From Marinobacter qingdaonensis (GTDB lineage: Bacteria; Pseudomonadota; Gammaproteobacteria; Pseudomonadales; Oleiphilaceae), in assembly GCF_034555935.1 (NCBI RefSeq), contig NZ_JAYDCJ010000005.1:62001-126000 (forward strand): 64,000 bases of DNA, written 5' to 3'. Shown piece after piece: positions 40,856 through 49,652 of this stretch. The notes beneath the pieces are model-generated. The model worked only from the letters and a program-made list of their open reading frames with translations, was not told the origin of the DNA and did no database searches. Both the position numbers and the translations under genes were made by a program. How positions within the stretch are numbered: the stretch's first letter is position 1; every line of letters begins with the position of its first letter.

Positions 40856-42871
40856 ATGACAGCGCACTACCGGATCCTACTAACGGCCCTATTCATGGCC
40901 GGGCTTGGCGGCGCCCTGCTCTCCTCCAGTATTCTTGCCGGGGCAACGCTGCTTCTCGCCGTTGCGGGCGGCGTTATGATTGCCCGCAAACAACCTCAGA
41001 AAACGGGATGGGAAACGCCGAAAGAGCTGCGACTTCTGCATTTTGCATTTTGGTTCTTTTTCGCGGTTAGCACTTGGTCCTGGGTGCGCGAGGGATTTGA
41101 TTATGAGGGCGGCAAGACGCTGGGCACCCACGCCAGACTGATTCTGTTCTGGCCCTTGGTTGTGGCCCTGAGCCTGGTTGGATTCAAAGCCAGATCGGTT
41201 TTTATCGCCTTCTCGTTGGTGTCGCTATCGGTCATCATTGCCTTGGCATGGGCCTTGGCCACTCAAATAGGCTCCTTTGATCAGCTCATGTCGCTACGGT
41301 TTGGCGGCGGCATTAACCCGATCAGTTTCGGAAACCTGGCTCTACTTGGCGGCTTTCTTACCCTGATTGGCGGCCTATTCTTCAGGAGTTCAAAGAACAA
41401 GCGCTGTGGCATGGTTTTGATAGTGCTCGGCTGCACAGCCATTGTCATCTCCATGCTCTCTGAAACTCGCAGCAACTTGCTTGCCCTCCCCGCTTTCATG
41501 CTGCTACTCGTTCCGCTGCTGGAGAAGAAATACCTGAGCCGTGCCTTGATCGCCATTCCGCTCATCGTAGGGATCGCCTTCGCCACCGGTGATCGGATGT
41601 CCAAGTCCGTGCAAACGCTTCTAAATGGGGGAGAATTCGACACGGGTATGGAGTTGCGACTGGAAGTCTGGTCTTTAGCCGCCGACATGTTTCGTGCGCA
41701 TCCGTGGACCGGCGTTGGCTTGGGAGGCTACACCGAACAGATTGAGGCGGCCGCAGCCACTGGAACTGCGTCTGAAAAACTGGAACTCTGCTGCTCAGGC
41801 CACGCCCACAGTGACTTGCTGAACAGTGCAGCCACCAGCGGACTGCCCGGAATTCTGGGTTGGGCACTGCTCATCCTAATCCCGTTACTCCTTTTCCTTC
41901 GCCATATCCGAAGTCATCACGCGCCAGCGGCGCATCTGGCAGCCGCAGGCGCCACAGTCAGTGTCGGCTTCCTCATTTTTGGCCTGACCGAAGCGACGTT
42001 TAATCGAACTCTGTTCCTGACGTTCTATCTGCTCTCCGTGGCCGGTATTTCCTCTGCCCTATTCCATGAGATTAGTGCGTCCTACACCCGCAGCCGCAAA
42101 TGTCGCGTGACGGCGACGGTCATCACCAAGAACGAAGAAGCCCACATAGCGGACTGCCTGAAATCCGCTCGACTCGTTGCCGATGAGATTGTTGTTCTGG
42201 ACAGCGGAAGCACCGATCGTACGGCGGAGATCGCCAAACAGTACGCAGACGTGGTCGAAATCACCGACTGGCCTGGGTTTGGCATCCAGAAACAGCGGGC
42301 GCTGGAAAGAGCGACCAGCGACTGGGTCCTATCCCTGGACGCCGACGAACGCATCACCCCAGAACTGGCGCGAGAGATTAATCACCATCTCGCCGACCCC
42401 GACGCGGATGCCTACAAACTCCCCTGGGCCGTTACCATTTACGGCAAACGCCTGGACTTCGGCCGCAGCGGACGTGCTCCTCTCCGCCTGTTCAGAAGGG
42501 AAGGCGTGCGGTTCTCCGACGCCCTCGTCCATGAACGGATCCTTATTCCGGAGGGCCGGAAGATCAAAACGCTGCGCGGCCGACTGACCCACTACACCCA
42601 TCGGGATTTCGGCCACTCCCTCGAGAAAAGTGCCAAGTACGCCTGGTTGGGCTCGCAAGAGAAACACCGACAAGGGAAAAAAACCCGGACCATGATCTAC
42701 CCGACGCTGCGTGGCCTGCTGACCTTCGTTCAGGTTTATGTTGTTCGGCTTGGTTTCTTGGATGGGGCTGTTGGCTATCTGACCGCGGTGACTTACGCAC
42801 AAGTGACTTTCAACAAGTATGCGGGGCTGTGGACGCTGTCTCGCCCGAATGACCCACAAAGCATCGATTGA
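40856..42871 (+). CDS. Fusion: O-antigen ligase-like membrane domain plus GT2 glycosyltransferase
   Basis: The 671-residue protein (ATG 40856; an earlier in-frame start at 40820 is possible) has two parts. Residues about 1-415 are a polytopic membrane domain with at least ten hydrophobic segments and a large loop holding RLEVWSLAADMFRAHPWTGVGLGGY, the pattern of WaaL/Wzy-C O-antigen ligases. From about residue 420 a soluble GT2 domain starts, VTATVITKNEEAHIADCL, with VVLDSGSTDRT and the DADERI metal motif, resembling WaaE/KdtX core glucosyltransferases. These are normally separate proteins. No stop or frameshift divides them. Confidence 0.88.
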   Translation: MTAHYRILLTALFMAGLGGALLSSSILAGATLLLAVAGGVMIARKQPQKTGWETPKELRLLHFAFWFFFAVSTWSWVREGFDYEGGKTLGTHARLILFWPLVVALSLVGFKARSVFIAFSLVSLSVIIALAWALATQIGSFDQLMSLRFGGGINPISFGNLALLGGFLTLIGGLFFRSSKNKRCGMVLIVLGCTAIVISMLSETRSNLLALPAFMLLLVPLLEKKYLSRALIAIPLIVGIAFATGDRMSKSVQTLLNGGEFDTGMELRLEVWSLAADMFRAHPWTGVGLGGYTEQIEAAAATGTASEKLELCCSGHAHSDLLNSAATSGLPGILGWALLILIPLLLFLRHIRSHHAPAAHLAAAGATVSVGFLIFGLTEATFNRTLFLTFYLLSVAGISSALFHEISASYTRSRKCRVTATVITKNEEAHIADCLKSARLVADEIVVLDSGSTDRTAEIAKQYADVVEITDWPGFGIQKQRALERATSDWVLSLDADERITPELAREINHHLADPDADAYKLPWAVTIYGKRLDFGRSGRAPLRLFRREGVRFSDALVHERILIPEGRKIKTLRGRLTHYTHRDFGHSLEKSAKYAWLGSQEKHRQGKKTRTMIYPTLRGLLTFVQVYVVRLGFLDGAVGYLTAVTYAQVTFNKYAGLWTLSRPNDPQSID

Positions 42872-42900
42872 TGGCCCAAGATTGGCGAGGTTGAGCTGGC

Positions 42901-43926
42901 TCAGTCCAAATTAACCGGCTGAGCCAGTGGTATGGTCTCTACTCCCGTACTGCGTAGCATGTCCACAATTTCAACGTAGTAAGGAAGTTTCGAGGCGAGC
43001 ATCCGGTCATCAAGCTGGTATACAAGAGATTCCGGGAAGATCTTTTTTAGAGTGAACAGTGCTGTCGAGGCAAAACTGTAAAAGCCCTCGTATTGTTCGC
43101 CCGACAAGGCTACTTCGACTTCAATCGGTCGACCGGCTTGGCGTATCTCTACGGGGAAGCGGGCGAGAGTGCGTTCGAGCTCCTCTACGGTCTCCTTTCG
43201 GTGCATAAAGTAATGAATGCGCGCTTCTCGGTGCCTTTCTATCACAAGCTCAATTTGAGCTTTAAGCTGGTTGAGTCGATCTTCGCCGCCAAACGGCTGC
43301 CCTAGAAACGCGACCACGGGGCCACCGTCACGGGTTTTTTCGCCCGACTTGAACACACGCCGGAATACCGGGAAGTCATGCACTTGAACGCTGATAGGAC
43401 CCGCACTGTCCAATGGGAAGCAGGTAAAAAAGGCGAGCGAATTCCGGTCCCTGAACTGAGTAAGACGTACTCCCAATGCGGCTAGCGTCCGCTTCTTACC
43501 CGCCGACATCCGCATTTGAAATCGCCTGTCCAAGACCGAGTGGTAGTATTTGACCGTCGCCAATCCATCATCCACGAATACGACACGTTGGCTTTCCAAT
43601 CCCAAGTAGAAGGCCTCATGAACCCAACTGTTTTTGTTTCCGATGAAGAGATACGAGATCGAACGCCTCGATAGTTGGCGGAAAATCAACAAGAACTTCA
43701 AATAAAACGATGTCTTTCCCAGAAACCAGGTCTGATGCCCTCTCCAGCCCAAGGAGTCGGCCAGGTAGATCATCTGGGATTGTGTTTCTCGGTTATCGGG
43801 CCGCGCAAGGATGAGAATGCAGCGATTCCCATCGCATCCATAATGCTCGCGAGCCTCGGAGCAACTGATCAATTGCAGGGGGGTACTGGCGACAAACACA
43901 TTGAGTGGGCCGACCTTGTTACTCAA
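42901..43926 (-). CDS. GT52-like glycosyltransferase (polysialyltransferase/LOS sugar transferase type)
   Basis: The 341-residue protein has no signal peptide. Its N-terminus, LNVFVASTPLQLISCSEA, carries the TPLQ pattern typical of GT52 and related sialyl/galactosyl transferases; VVFVDDGLATVKYYHSV and FYSFASTALFTLKKIFPE are the other family-like blocks. Such enzymes usually add an outer sugar to lipooligosaccharide. The donor is unknown. The gene is less GC-rich than its surroundings and ends facing the ligase fusion. Confidence 0.72.
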   Translation of the reverse strand: MSNKVGPLNVFVASTPLQLISCSEAREHYGCDGNRCILILARPDNRETQSQMIYLADSLGWRGHQTWFLGKTSFYLKFLLIFRQLSRRSISYLFIGNKNSWVHEAFYLGLESQRVVFVDDGLATVKYYHSVLDRRFQMRMSAGKKRTLAALGVRLTQFRDRNSLAFFTCFPLDSAGPISVQVHDFPVFRRVFKSGEKTRDGGPVVAFLGQPFGGEDRLNQLKAQIELVIERHREARIHYFMHRKETVEELERTLARFPVEIRQAGRPIEVEVALSGEQYEGFYSFASTALFTLKKIFPESLVYQLDDRMLASKLPYYVEIVDMLRSTGVETIPLAQPVNLD

Positions 43927-43962
43927 ACCCGTTCACTCCAAGGCAAATCGTCCCCTCAGCCA

Positions 43963-45039
43963 CTATCGATCCCCTTGCGGAGCGCGCTTGAGTTCTCGCG
44001 TCAATCGGCGCCGTACCTTGATTTTCCTGATCAGGTTTAAAGGCTTCGATGTCAGTCGCTGCTGTTTGTTGGCAAAAAAATCGTCAACTGCATCCAGTAC
44101 GCGCGCACTGGAATGACCATCATGAAAACTATGCAACTCTTGACACAATGTGCGAGCCGCATCCATAAGCGCCGGCGGGCGCGCCAGAGCTGACTTCAGG
44201 GCAGCCTCGACTTCGTCCTCGCTGGCAACGTCGATGAGGTAGGGCCCCGGCATCTTGGTTTTGAAGGTGACAACTGGCCGATCAAGAAACATGAACTCAA
44301 ACATGATCGACGACGTGTCACACAACATTACATCAGCTTCCGGCAGGATTGGCAGAAGGTCCTCGTCGCTCTCAACAAAGCGAAGATTTTTCCCTGTCAT
44401 TTGCCGATACGCATCTACGATAGAAGGGTCCATTTTCGGGTGCAGCGTAACGATAAACCGCCAACGGTCGCTGGCAGCAAGTCTTCCGATCGTCTCAGCC
44501 AGCGCGGGGGCCGCTGTCACCGAACGACTGAAGGTTGATGCGAAAAAGACCACGGGGGGCTCACTGGCATCCCGTTTCCGTTCGCCAGCCACGGATTGAG
44601 CGAGAAGTGGATCAAGCTTTGGCCAACCGGTATGAGCAACGGCGAAATGTCCATGACTTTCTGCAAGCTCTTGGAACTTGGCGGTATCTCTCTTCGCGTG
44701 GGTGCAATAAAGATCAAACCAGCCCCGGATCCGGTAATGGTCACTCTCGTCCTCGCTGCTGTGGCCCCGTTTATTACGGGCCATGCCGTGGAACACCTCG
44801 ACTTTGATCCCGGGAAAAAAATAAGGCACCCAATCCCCGGGAACGAACGTCGCGTCAGCGTTGAACGCCATGACCTCCTTCACTGTCTTCAGGTGCCGCT
44901 CATCGGCACGCAAAGGCGCCGTCGAACAGCCCGCCACAAACCAAGCCGCTTCATCGCCCCGCCGACGTATTTCGTCCTGCAAAGGCCGGAGTATGGAATA
45001 GGAATAGGGCTGATTGACGAAGAATAGATAACGGCGCAT
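43963..45039 (-). CDS. CDP-glycerol glycerophosphotransferase-like protein
   Basis: The 358 residues contain VEVFHGMARNKRG and the C-terminal LCDTSSIMFEFMFLDRPVVTFK, both diagnostic of the TagB/TagF-like family that transfers glycerol phosphate or other polyol phosphate. In Gram-negative LPS clusters such proteins decorate core or O-antigen. No CDP-glycerol synthesis gene is in the window. It starts one base before the upstream GT4 stop codon, so the genes are probably coupled. Confidence 0.8.
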   Translation of the reverse strand: MRRYLFFVNQPYSYSILRPLQDEIRRRGDEAAWFVAGCSTAPLRADERHLKTVKEVMAFNADATFVPGDWVPYFFPGIKVEVFHGMARNKRGHSSEDESDHYRIRGWFDLYCTHAKRDTAKFQELAESHGHFAVAHTGWPKLDPLLAQSVAGERKRDASEPPVVFFASTFSRSVTAAPALAETIGRLAASDRWRFIVTLHPKMDPSIVDAYRQMTGKNLRFVESDEDLLPILPEADVMLCDTSSIMFEFMFLDRPVVTFKTKMPGPYLIDVASEDEVEAALKSALARPPALMDAARTLCQELHSFHDGHSSARVLDAVDDFFANKQQRLTSKPLNLIRKIKVRRRLTRELKRAPQGDR

Positions 45040-46158
45040 TTAGACCCTGCCCGTGAGCGCTTTGTAGAGCTCGCCTGTTTCTTGAACCGTGTAGGAGGTG
45101 TGAAAGTTCGAGGCGATTCGTTCCCGCGCAGCCTGTCCAAACCGGGTTGCAGCGTCCCGATCCCGGTAAAGGCGCTCGATCGCCCCGGCCAATGCCGAAC
45201 TGCTGTTTGGAGCGACCACCAAGCCGCTGACCTGGTCCTCCACCAATTCAGGCATGCCCCCGACGCTTGTTACCACGGGCGTCACACCATAGGCCATCGA
45301 CTCTATCACCGCTCGCGGTAGCCCTTCCCGTTCTTTCGACGGAAGCACAAAAACGTCGCTGGCTGCGGCTATCGACGGCGCATCATTCCGAAACCCCGTG
45401 AAATGTATCCGATCGGCGCGGTTGGACTTTTGAGCCAGGGCACGAATCTCTTCGTTCTGATCGACATTTCCAACCAACACGAGATGCGCGTTTACATCCG
45501 ATGGCAACTCGTCCATGGCTTCGATCAACACATCAAAGCCCTTCCTTGGCGAGTTGCGCCCGGTACAGCAGATCACGAAGTCGTTCTCCTGAATGCCAAA
45601 CTCACTCAGGTCTGCGGGTTCCGCCTGATACCACCCCAGATCGTGCCCCTTGTAGATTCGCTGCAGTTTCGAGTCGGGAATGCGCAGCCAGAGGAGTCGC
45701 AGGCTCGCCAGGTATTCCTTGATGGCGTCGGCCACGCACACAATTTTGTTTACCCGGGGGTGCAGGAAGGTAATCCAGGACTCCGGATTGAGGAAACTGA
45801 TGTTTCCGATCACGCCACGATAGGCCACGATTTTGACATCCATGCCCTTGGACGCTTTGATGCCGCAAGCCAGTGCGCGTGGGTTGTAGGCGTGAATCAC
45901 TTCATAGCGTTTCTTTCCCAACTGCTCGCGGATCGCCGCAATGCCATCCTTGTCGAATCGGGTCTTCAGCGCCATCGGCTGGGCCACCATGCCTTCATCG
46001 ACCAGGCGCTGATAGTTCCTGCCCTTGGGGTTACACATCACATCAACGTCAAAGCCCGCGTTTCTCAAGCCAATAAACAGCTCGGTTTCCGGCCGGTCGC
46101 AGGCGTCCGTCAGGCAGAGAATGGCGGGCAAGGCGTTCTGTTTCGGTTGGTCGTTCAA
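45040..46158 (-). CDS. GT4 family glycosyltransferase
   Basis: The 372-residue GT-B enzyme has AILCLTDACDRPETELFIGLRNAGF at the N-terminus, the acceptor-domain HAYNPRALACGIKAS, the donor-domain start ICCTGRNSPRKGFDVLIEA, and the catalytic loop PSKEREGLPRAVIESMAYGVTPVV. Its ATG overlaps the kdkA stop (ATGA). Sugar specificity is open. Confidence 0.91.
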   Translation of the reverse strand: MNDQPKQNALPAILCLTDACDRPETELFIGLRNAGFDVDVMCNPKGRNYQRLVDEGMVAQPMALKTRFDKDGIAAIREQLGKKRYEVIHAYNPRALACGIKASKGMDVKIVAYRGVIGNISFLNPESWITFLHPRVNKIVCVADAIKEYLASLRLLWLRIPDSKLQRIYKGHDLGWYQAEPADLSEFGIQENDFVICCTGRNSPRKGFDVLIEAMDELPSDVNAHLVLVGNVDQNEEIRALAQKSNRADRIHFTGFRNDAPSIAAASDVFVLPSKEREGLPRAVIESMAYGVTPVVTSVGGMPELVEDQVSGLVVAPNSSSALAGAIERLYRDRDAATRFGQAARERIASNFHTSYTVQETGELYKALTGRV

Positions 46159-46871
46159 GCGGTCTGACTCCCGTTATATCCGTTCAAAAATGAGTCCCAA
46201 ACTTTTTGCTGGGTGGTCTCACCAGCGACTTTCCGCAGCGACCGGGCAAACCGCTCCAGGTTCCCCTGCTTCCACTGCGGTCGTGCAGAGGACGGCATGA
46301 GCTGTCCCTTGTCAAAGTCGATCAGGAAAAATTGCGCCTCTTTGACCAGAACATTGAAGCAGTTCAGGTCGGCATGGCGAACACCGGCGTCGTGGAAGCG
46401 ACGGATCGTCGCGCCGAGCCGAGACCAGTCCGACGCCTGGAGATCCCGGATGAGATCGGCGAGCGGCACCGAATGGTCAATGCGCTCAATCAGGATCGAG
46501 GCCTGGTAATGCAGCCCAGACACCTTCCGATACATCGCCGCTACAGCTCTGGGAACGGGAAGTCCGGCCTCGACCATCCAGTTCAGCAATCTGAATTCTG
46601 AAAACGATCGAACGTTCTGCTCCCCGGTGAAGACATAGCTCTTCTCGGCCAGCTTGGCGACGAGCCCACCCCGTCGATACTCTCGCAACACGAGACGACG
46701 CCCCTCGGCCTCGATAAACCAGGCAGCACCTCGACCACCACTGCCGACCATTTGGGCTCGCGACCCCCAATACAGTGGGTCAAACCAATCACCGGTCACC
46801 AGCCCTTCGTAATTCGGATGTATGAGCAAGGCTGAGCCCTTTTCCCGTTCAATACACTCAGACTCGACCAT
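46155..46871 (-). CDS. kdkA: Kdo kinase KdkA
   Basis: KdkA phosphorylates the single Kdo of the LPS inner core, in organisms whose WaaA adds only one Kdo. The 238 residues show the kinase-fold landmarks: glycine-rich VGSGGRGAAWF near residue 42, LVLREYRRGG with the ATP-binding lysine position replaced by the family's arginine pattern, FSEFRLLNWM, then catalytic HADLNCFNVL (about residue 167) and LIDFDKG. It leads the minus-strand operon kdkA-GT4-CDP-glycerol transferase-GT52. Confidence 0.92.
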   Translation of the reverse strand: MVESECIEREKGSALLIHPNYEGLVTGDWFDPLYWGSRAQMVGSGGRGAAWFIEAEGRRLVLREYRRGGLVAKLAEKSYVFTGEQNVRSFSEFRLLNWMVEAGLPVPRAVAAMYRKVSGLHYQASILIERIDHSVPLADLIRDLQASDWSRLGATIRRFHDAGVRHADLNCFNVLVKEAQFFLIDFDKGQLMPSSARPQWKQGNLERFARSLRKVAGETTQQKVWDSFLNGYNGSQTA

Positions 46872-47011
46872 GGCTCCCCGGAACAGTGCATCTGGATGGA
46901 ATCAACCCACCACTGGATCAGTTGGGACCTCCGACCACTGGTGAGATAGAATGGCGGCCAGTTTACCAATGAATGGCCCGCGACCTCCACAACTGAGGTC
47001 GCCGGCCCACT

Positions 47012-48091
47012 ATGAGCCAAGAAGTCATGAAGTCCATCTGCATACTCCGCCTCTCCGCCATTGGCGACGTGACCCACGTAATCCCGGTTGTACTCAGCCT
47101 GCAGGAGCAGGTGCCGGGCGTGCAGATCACCTGGGTCATCGGCAAGGTGGAAGCCAAACTCATCGGTGATTTGCCGGGCGTTGAGTTCGTCATCTTCGAT
47201 AAAAAGGCGGGGCGACGGGGCTACGCCGAACTGCGCGAACAGATGCGCGGTCGGTCGTTCGACGCCCTGTTGCACATGCAGGTCGCTTTCCGGGCCAATC
47301 TGGCGGCTGCCTGCATCCCTGCCAAGATCAAGGTCGGCTATGACAGAGCCCGCAGCAAAGACCTGCACAGCCTGTTCATCAACAAACGCATTGCACCGGC
47401 GCCACAGCAACACGTGCGTGACTGCCTGGCCAGCTTCCTGGAGCCGCTGGGACTCAAGGCCGCGCCCCCGCAATGGCACATTCCGCTCAGCGACAGCGAC
47501 CACGCCTTTGCCCGCCAGCACCTGGCCACCGACCGGCGCAACCTGGTGATCAGCCCCTGCGCCAGTCACACCTTGCGGAACTGGCCGGCGGAGCGGTATG
47601 CCCAGCTGGCGGACCATGCCATTCAAAAACACGGCATGAAGGTGATTCTGGTGGGCAGCCCGGCTCCATTCGAAGCGGAGTATTGCAAAACGATTGAGCA
47701 CGCCATGAAGGAGCGAGCCCACAACATCTGCGGCCAGGACACCCTCAAGCAGCTGACCGCGCTTCTGACCCAGGCGGATCTGGCCGTAGCGCCCGACACC
47801 GGCCCGGCCCACATTGCCAGCGCCGTCGGCACCGATGTTCTCGGTATTTTTGCCGCCAGCAACCCCTATCGTTCAGGCCCCTACAACTCGTTGGCCTGGT
47901 GCGTGAATCGCTACCCTGAAGCGCTTGAGCAATTTACCGGGAAGAACGTCGAAGAAGCGAGATGGGGAGCGAAAGCCGAATTTGAAGGTGCCATGGAACT
48001 GGTGACCGTTGAGGATGCTACCGCACTGCTGGACCGGTGGGTGGCAAGTCAACAGACCGCAGAAACAAAAACAGCGTCGGATCTTGGATGA
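47012..48091 (+). CDS. GT9 family heptosyltransferase
   Basis: The 359-residue protein begins with the ADP-heptose:LPS heptosyltransferase motif ICILRLSAIGDVTHVIPVV. It has ISPCASHTLRNWPAERYAQLAD in the middle and the C-terminal donor loop VAPDTGPAHIASAVGTDVLGIFAASNPYRSGPY. A second ATG at 47027 would give a more typical N-terminus. It belongs to the WaaC/WaaF/WaaQ-type family; which heptose it adds cannot be read from sequence. It faces the DUF6165 gene. Confidence 0.91.
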   Translation: MSQEVMKSICILRLSAIGDVTHVIPVVLSLQEQVPGVQITWVIGKVEAKLIGDLPGVEFVIFDKKAGRRGYAELREQMRGRSFDALLHMQVAFRANLAAACIPAKIKVGYDRARSKDLHSLFINKRIAPAPQQHVRDCLASFLEPLGLKAAPPQWHIPLSDSDHAFARQHLATDRRNLVISPCASHTLRNWPAERYAQLADHAIQKHGMKVILVGSPAPFEAEYCKTIEHAMKERAHNICGQDTLKQLTALLTQADLAVAPDTGPAHIASAVGTDVLGIFAASNPYRSGPYNSLAWCVNRYPEALEQFTGKNVEEARWGAKAEFEGAMELVTVEDATALLDRWVASQQTAETKTASDLG

Positions 48092-48150
48092 TCGGACGCT
48101 GCCTTGTCTCTCCTTAGCGGCGCGGCGCCAGTGAGGCGAGCGCCGGAGAA

Positions 48151-48555
48151 TCATTTCCGTGCGGTGTAATCCTGATAGGACTTCTCTTCCACAAACCGTG
48201 ACCCCAGCGCCAGGTTCACGTCCTTCTTGATGGCCGCTCGCTTGTCGTTAGTGACGTAGACGGCACGGGCGAGTTCGATGAACCGGGGCCCGAAATCCTG
48301 AGCCGCTTCCTGATCGCGGATGTCGTCCTCGATCACCCACAGCTCTTCGTTCACCGCTTTGAGCTGGGCACGCAGATCGGCGATGGCGCTTTGATCCTCG
48401 ACTGCGTCGTTCCAGGTCGCGCTCAATTCCTCCAGCTCCAGACGAACGTTCTTGAGCTTGGCCTCATCCTTGATGCGCTCGGATTTGATTTCGAGGATAG
48501 TAATCTTGTCGAGAACCTCGCCGAAGGAGACGGGGACTTTGATGACGTCTGCCAT
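48151..48555 (-). CDS. DUF6165 family protein
   Basis: The 134-residue acidic protein starts MADVIKVPVSFGEVLDKITILEIKS and is rich in charged helical sequence (about residues 20-80 likely coiled-coil). It has no signal or membrane segment. The family often sits beside LPS or glycan genes, as here between ilvE and a heptosyltransferase; its function is unknown. Confidence 0.83.
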   Translation of the reverse strand: MADVIKVPVSFGEVLDKITILEIKSERIKDEAKLKNVRLELEELSATWNDAVEDQSAIADLRAQLKAVNEELWVIEDDIRDQEAAQDFGPRFIELARAVYVTNDKRAAIKKDVNLALGSRFVEEKSYQDYTARK

Positions 48556-48591
48556 GTGCTGTTCCTGAAAATAAAATGAATGTAAACAACA

Positions 48592-48626
48592 AGGCCGCCA
48601 GACTGCGCAACGGCAGAAGGCGGCCT
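48592..48626 (-). terminator. Stem-loop between ilvE and DUF6165
   Basis: AGGCCGCC pairs with GGCGGCCT across a 19-base loop in the 90-base gap; on the minus strand it is followed by the T-rich TTGTTGTTTAC. It may partly end ilvE transcription before the DUF6165 gene. Confidence 0.5.
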
Positions 48627-48645
48627 CGGGTACCCGTGTGCCCGA

Positions 48646-49572
48646 TCAGCCCTTTACGTGGGTCAACCAGTTGCTGCGGGCGTCAAGCTTGCCTTTAACC
48701 GCATCGAAGTACATGGCCTGGAGTTTTTCGGTGACCGGGCCACGCTTGCCGGCGCCGATGGTGCGGCCATCCAGCTCGCGAATCGGCAGTACCTCGGCGG
48801 CGGTGCCGGTAAAGAAAGCTTCTTCGGCGATGTACACCTCGTCACGGGTGATTCGGCGTTCTTTCACCGGGATGTTCAGCTCCTGAGCGAAGTCCAGGAT
48901 AGTCTGGCGGGTGATCCCCTCCAGACAGGAGGTCAGTTCCGGGGTATGCAGGACACCGTCGCGCAGGATGAAGATGTTCTCACCGGAACCCTCGGCCACG
49001 TAGCCCTCGTTGTCGAGCAGCAGCGCCTCTTCACACCCACTGGCGATGGCTTCATTCAGTGCCAGCATGGAGTTGATGTAGTTGCCGTTCGCCTTCGCCT
49101 TGCACATGGTGATGTTGACGTGGTGACGGGTGTAGGAGGAAGTGCGAACCTTGATCCCCATCTCCTTGGCCTCCGGCGACATGTAGGACGGCCAGCTCCA
49201 GGCGGCGACCATGACATGAACCTTGAGGTTGTCGGCGCGCAGGCCCATACCTTCAGAACCCAGGAACACCATGGGGCGCAGGTAGGCCTCGTCCAGATTG
49301 TTTTCCCGTACCGCAGCACACTGCGCCTCGTTCAGTTCTTCCTTACTGAACGGCATTTTCATGTTGAGAATGTGAGCTGAGCGGAACAACCGGTCGGTGT
49401 GATCGTTCAGGCGGAAAATTGCCGGGCCCTTGGCGGTGTTGTACGCCCTCACGCCTTCAAAACAGCCCAGGCCGTAATGCAGGGTGTGGGTCAGCACGTG
49501 GGTTTTGGCTTCCCGCCAGGGAACCATTTCGCCATCCAGCCAGATGAGGCCATCGCGATCAGCCATCGACAT
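48646..49572 (-). CDS. ilvE: Branched-chain-amino-acid aminotransferase
   Basis: IlvE is a PLP fold-type IV aminotransferase for leucine, isoleucine and valine. The 308-residue protein shows THTLHYGLGCFEGVRAYNT, the PLP lysine region YINSMLALNEAIASGCEEALLLDNEGYVAEGSGENIF, and GITRQTILD. It follows glnE on the same strand, the order also found in pseudomonads at the edge of the LPS core cluster. Confidence 0.97.
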   Translation of the reverse strand: MSMADRDGLIWLDGEMVPWREAKTHVLTHTLHYGLGCFEGVRAYNTAKGPAIFRLNDHTDRLFRSAHILNMKMPFSKEELNEAQCAAVRENNLDEAYLRPMVFLGSEGMGLRADNLKVHVMVAAWSWPSYMSPEAKEMGIKVRTSSYTRHHVNITMCKAKANGNYINSMLALNEAIASGCEEALLLDNEGYVAEGSGENIFILRDGVLHTPELTSCLEGITRQTILDFAQELNIPVKERRITRDEVYIAEEAFFTGTAAEVLPIRELDGRTIGAGKRGPVTEKLQAMYFDAVKGKLDARSNWLTHVKG

Positions 49573-49652
49573 TCTTTGTTGCTCCTAAAAAAGCGGTTTT
49601 CGGGGGAACCGGCATTCTAGCAGGATTTTTAACCAGAAAGACACAGAGCAAA

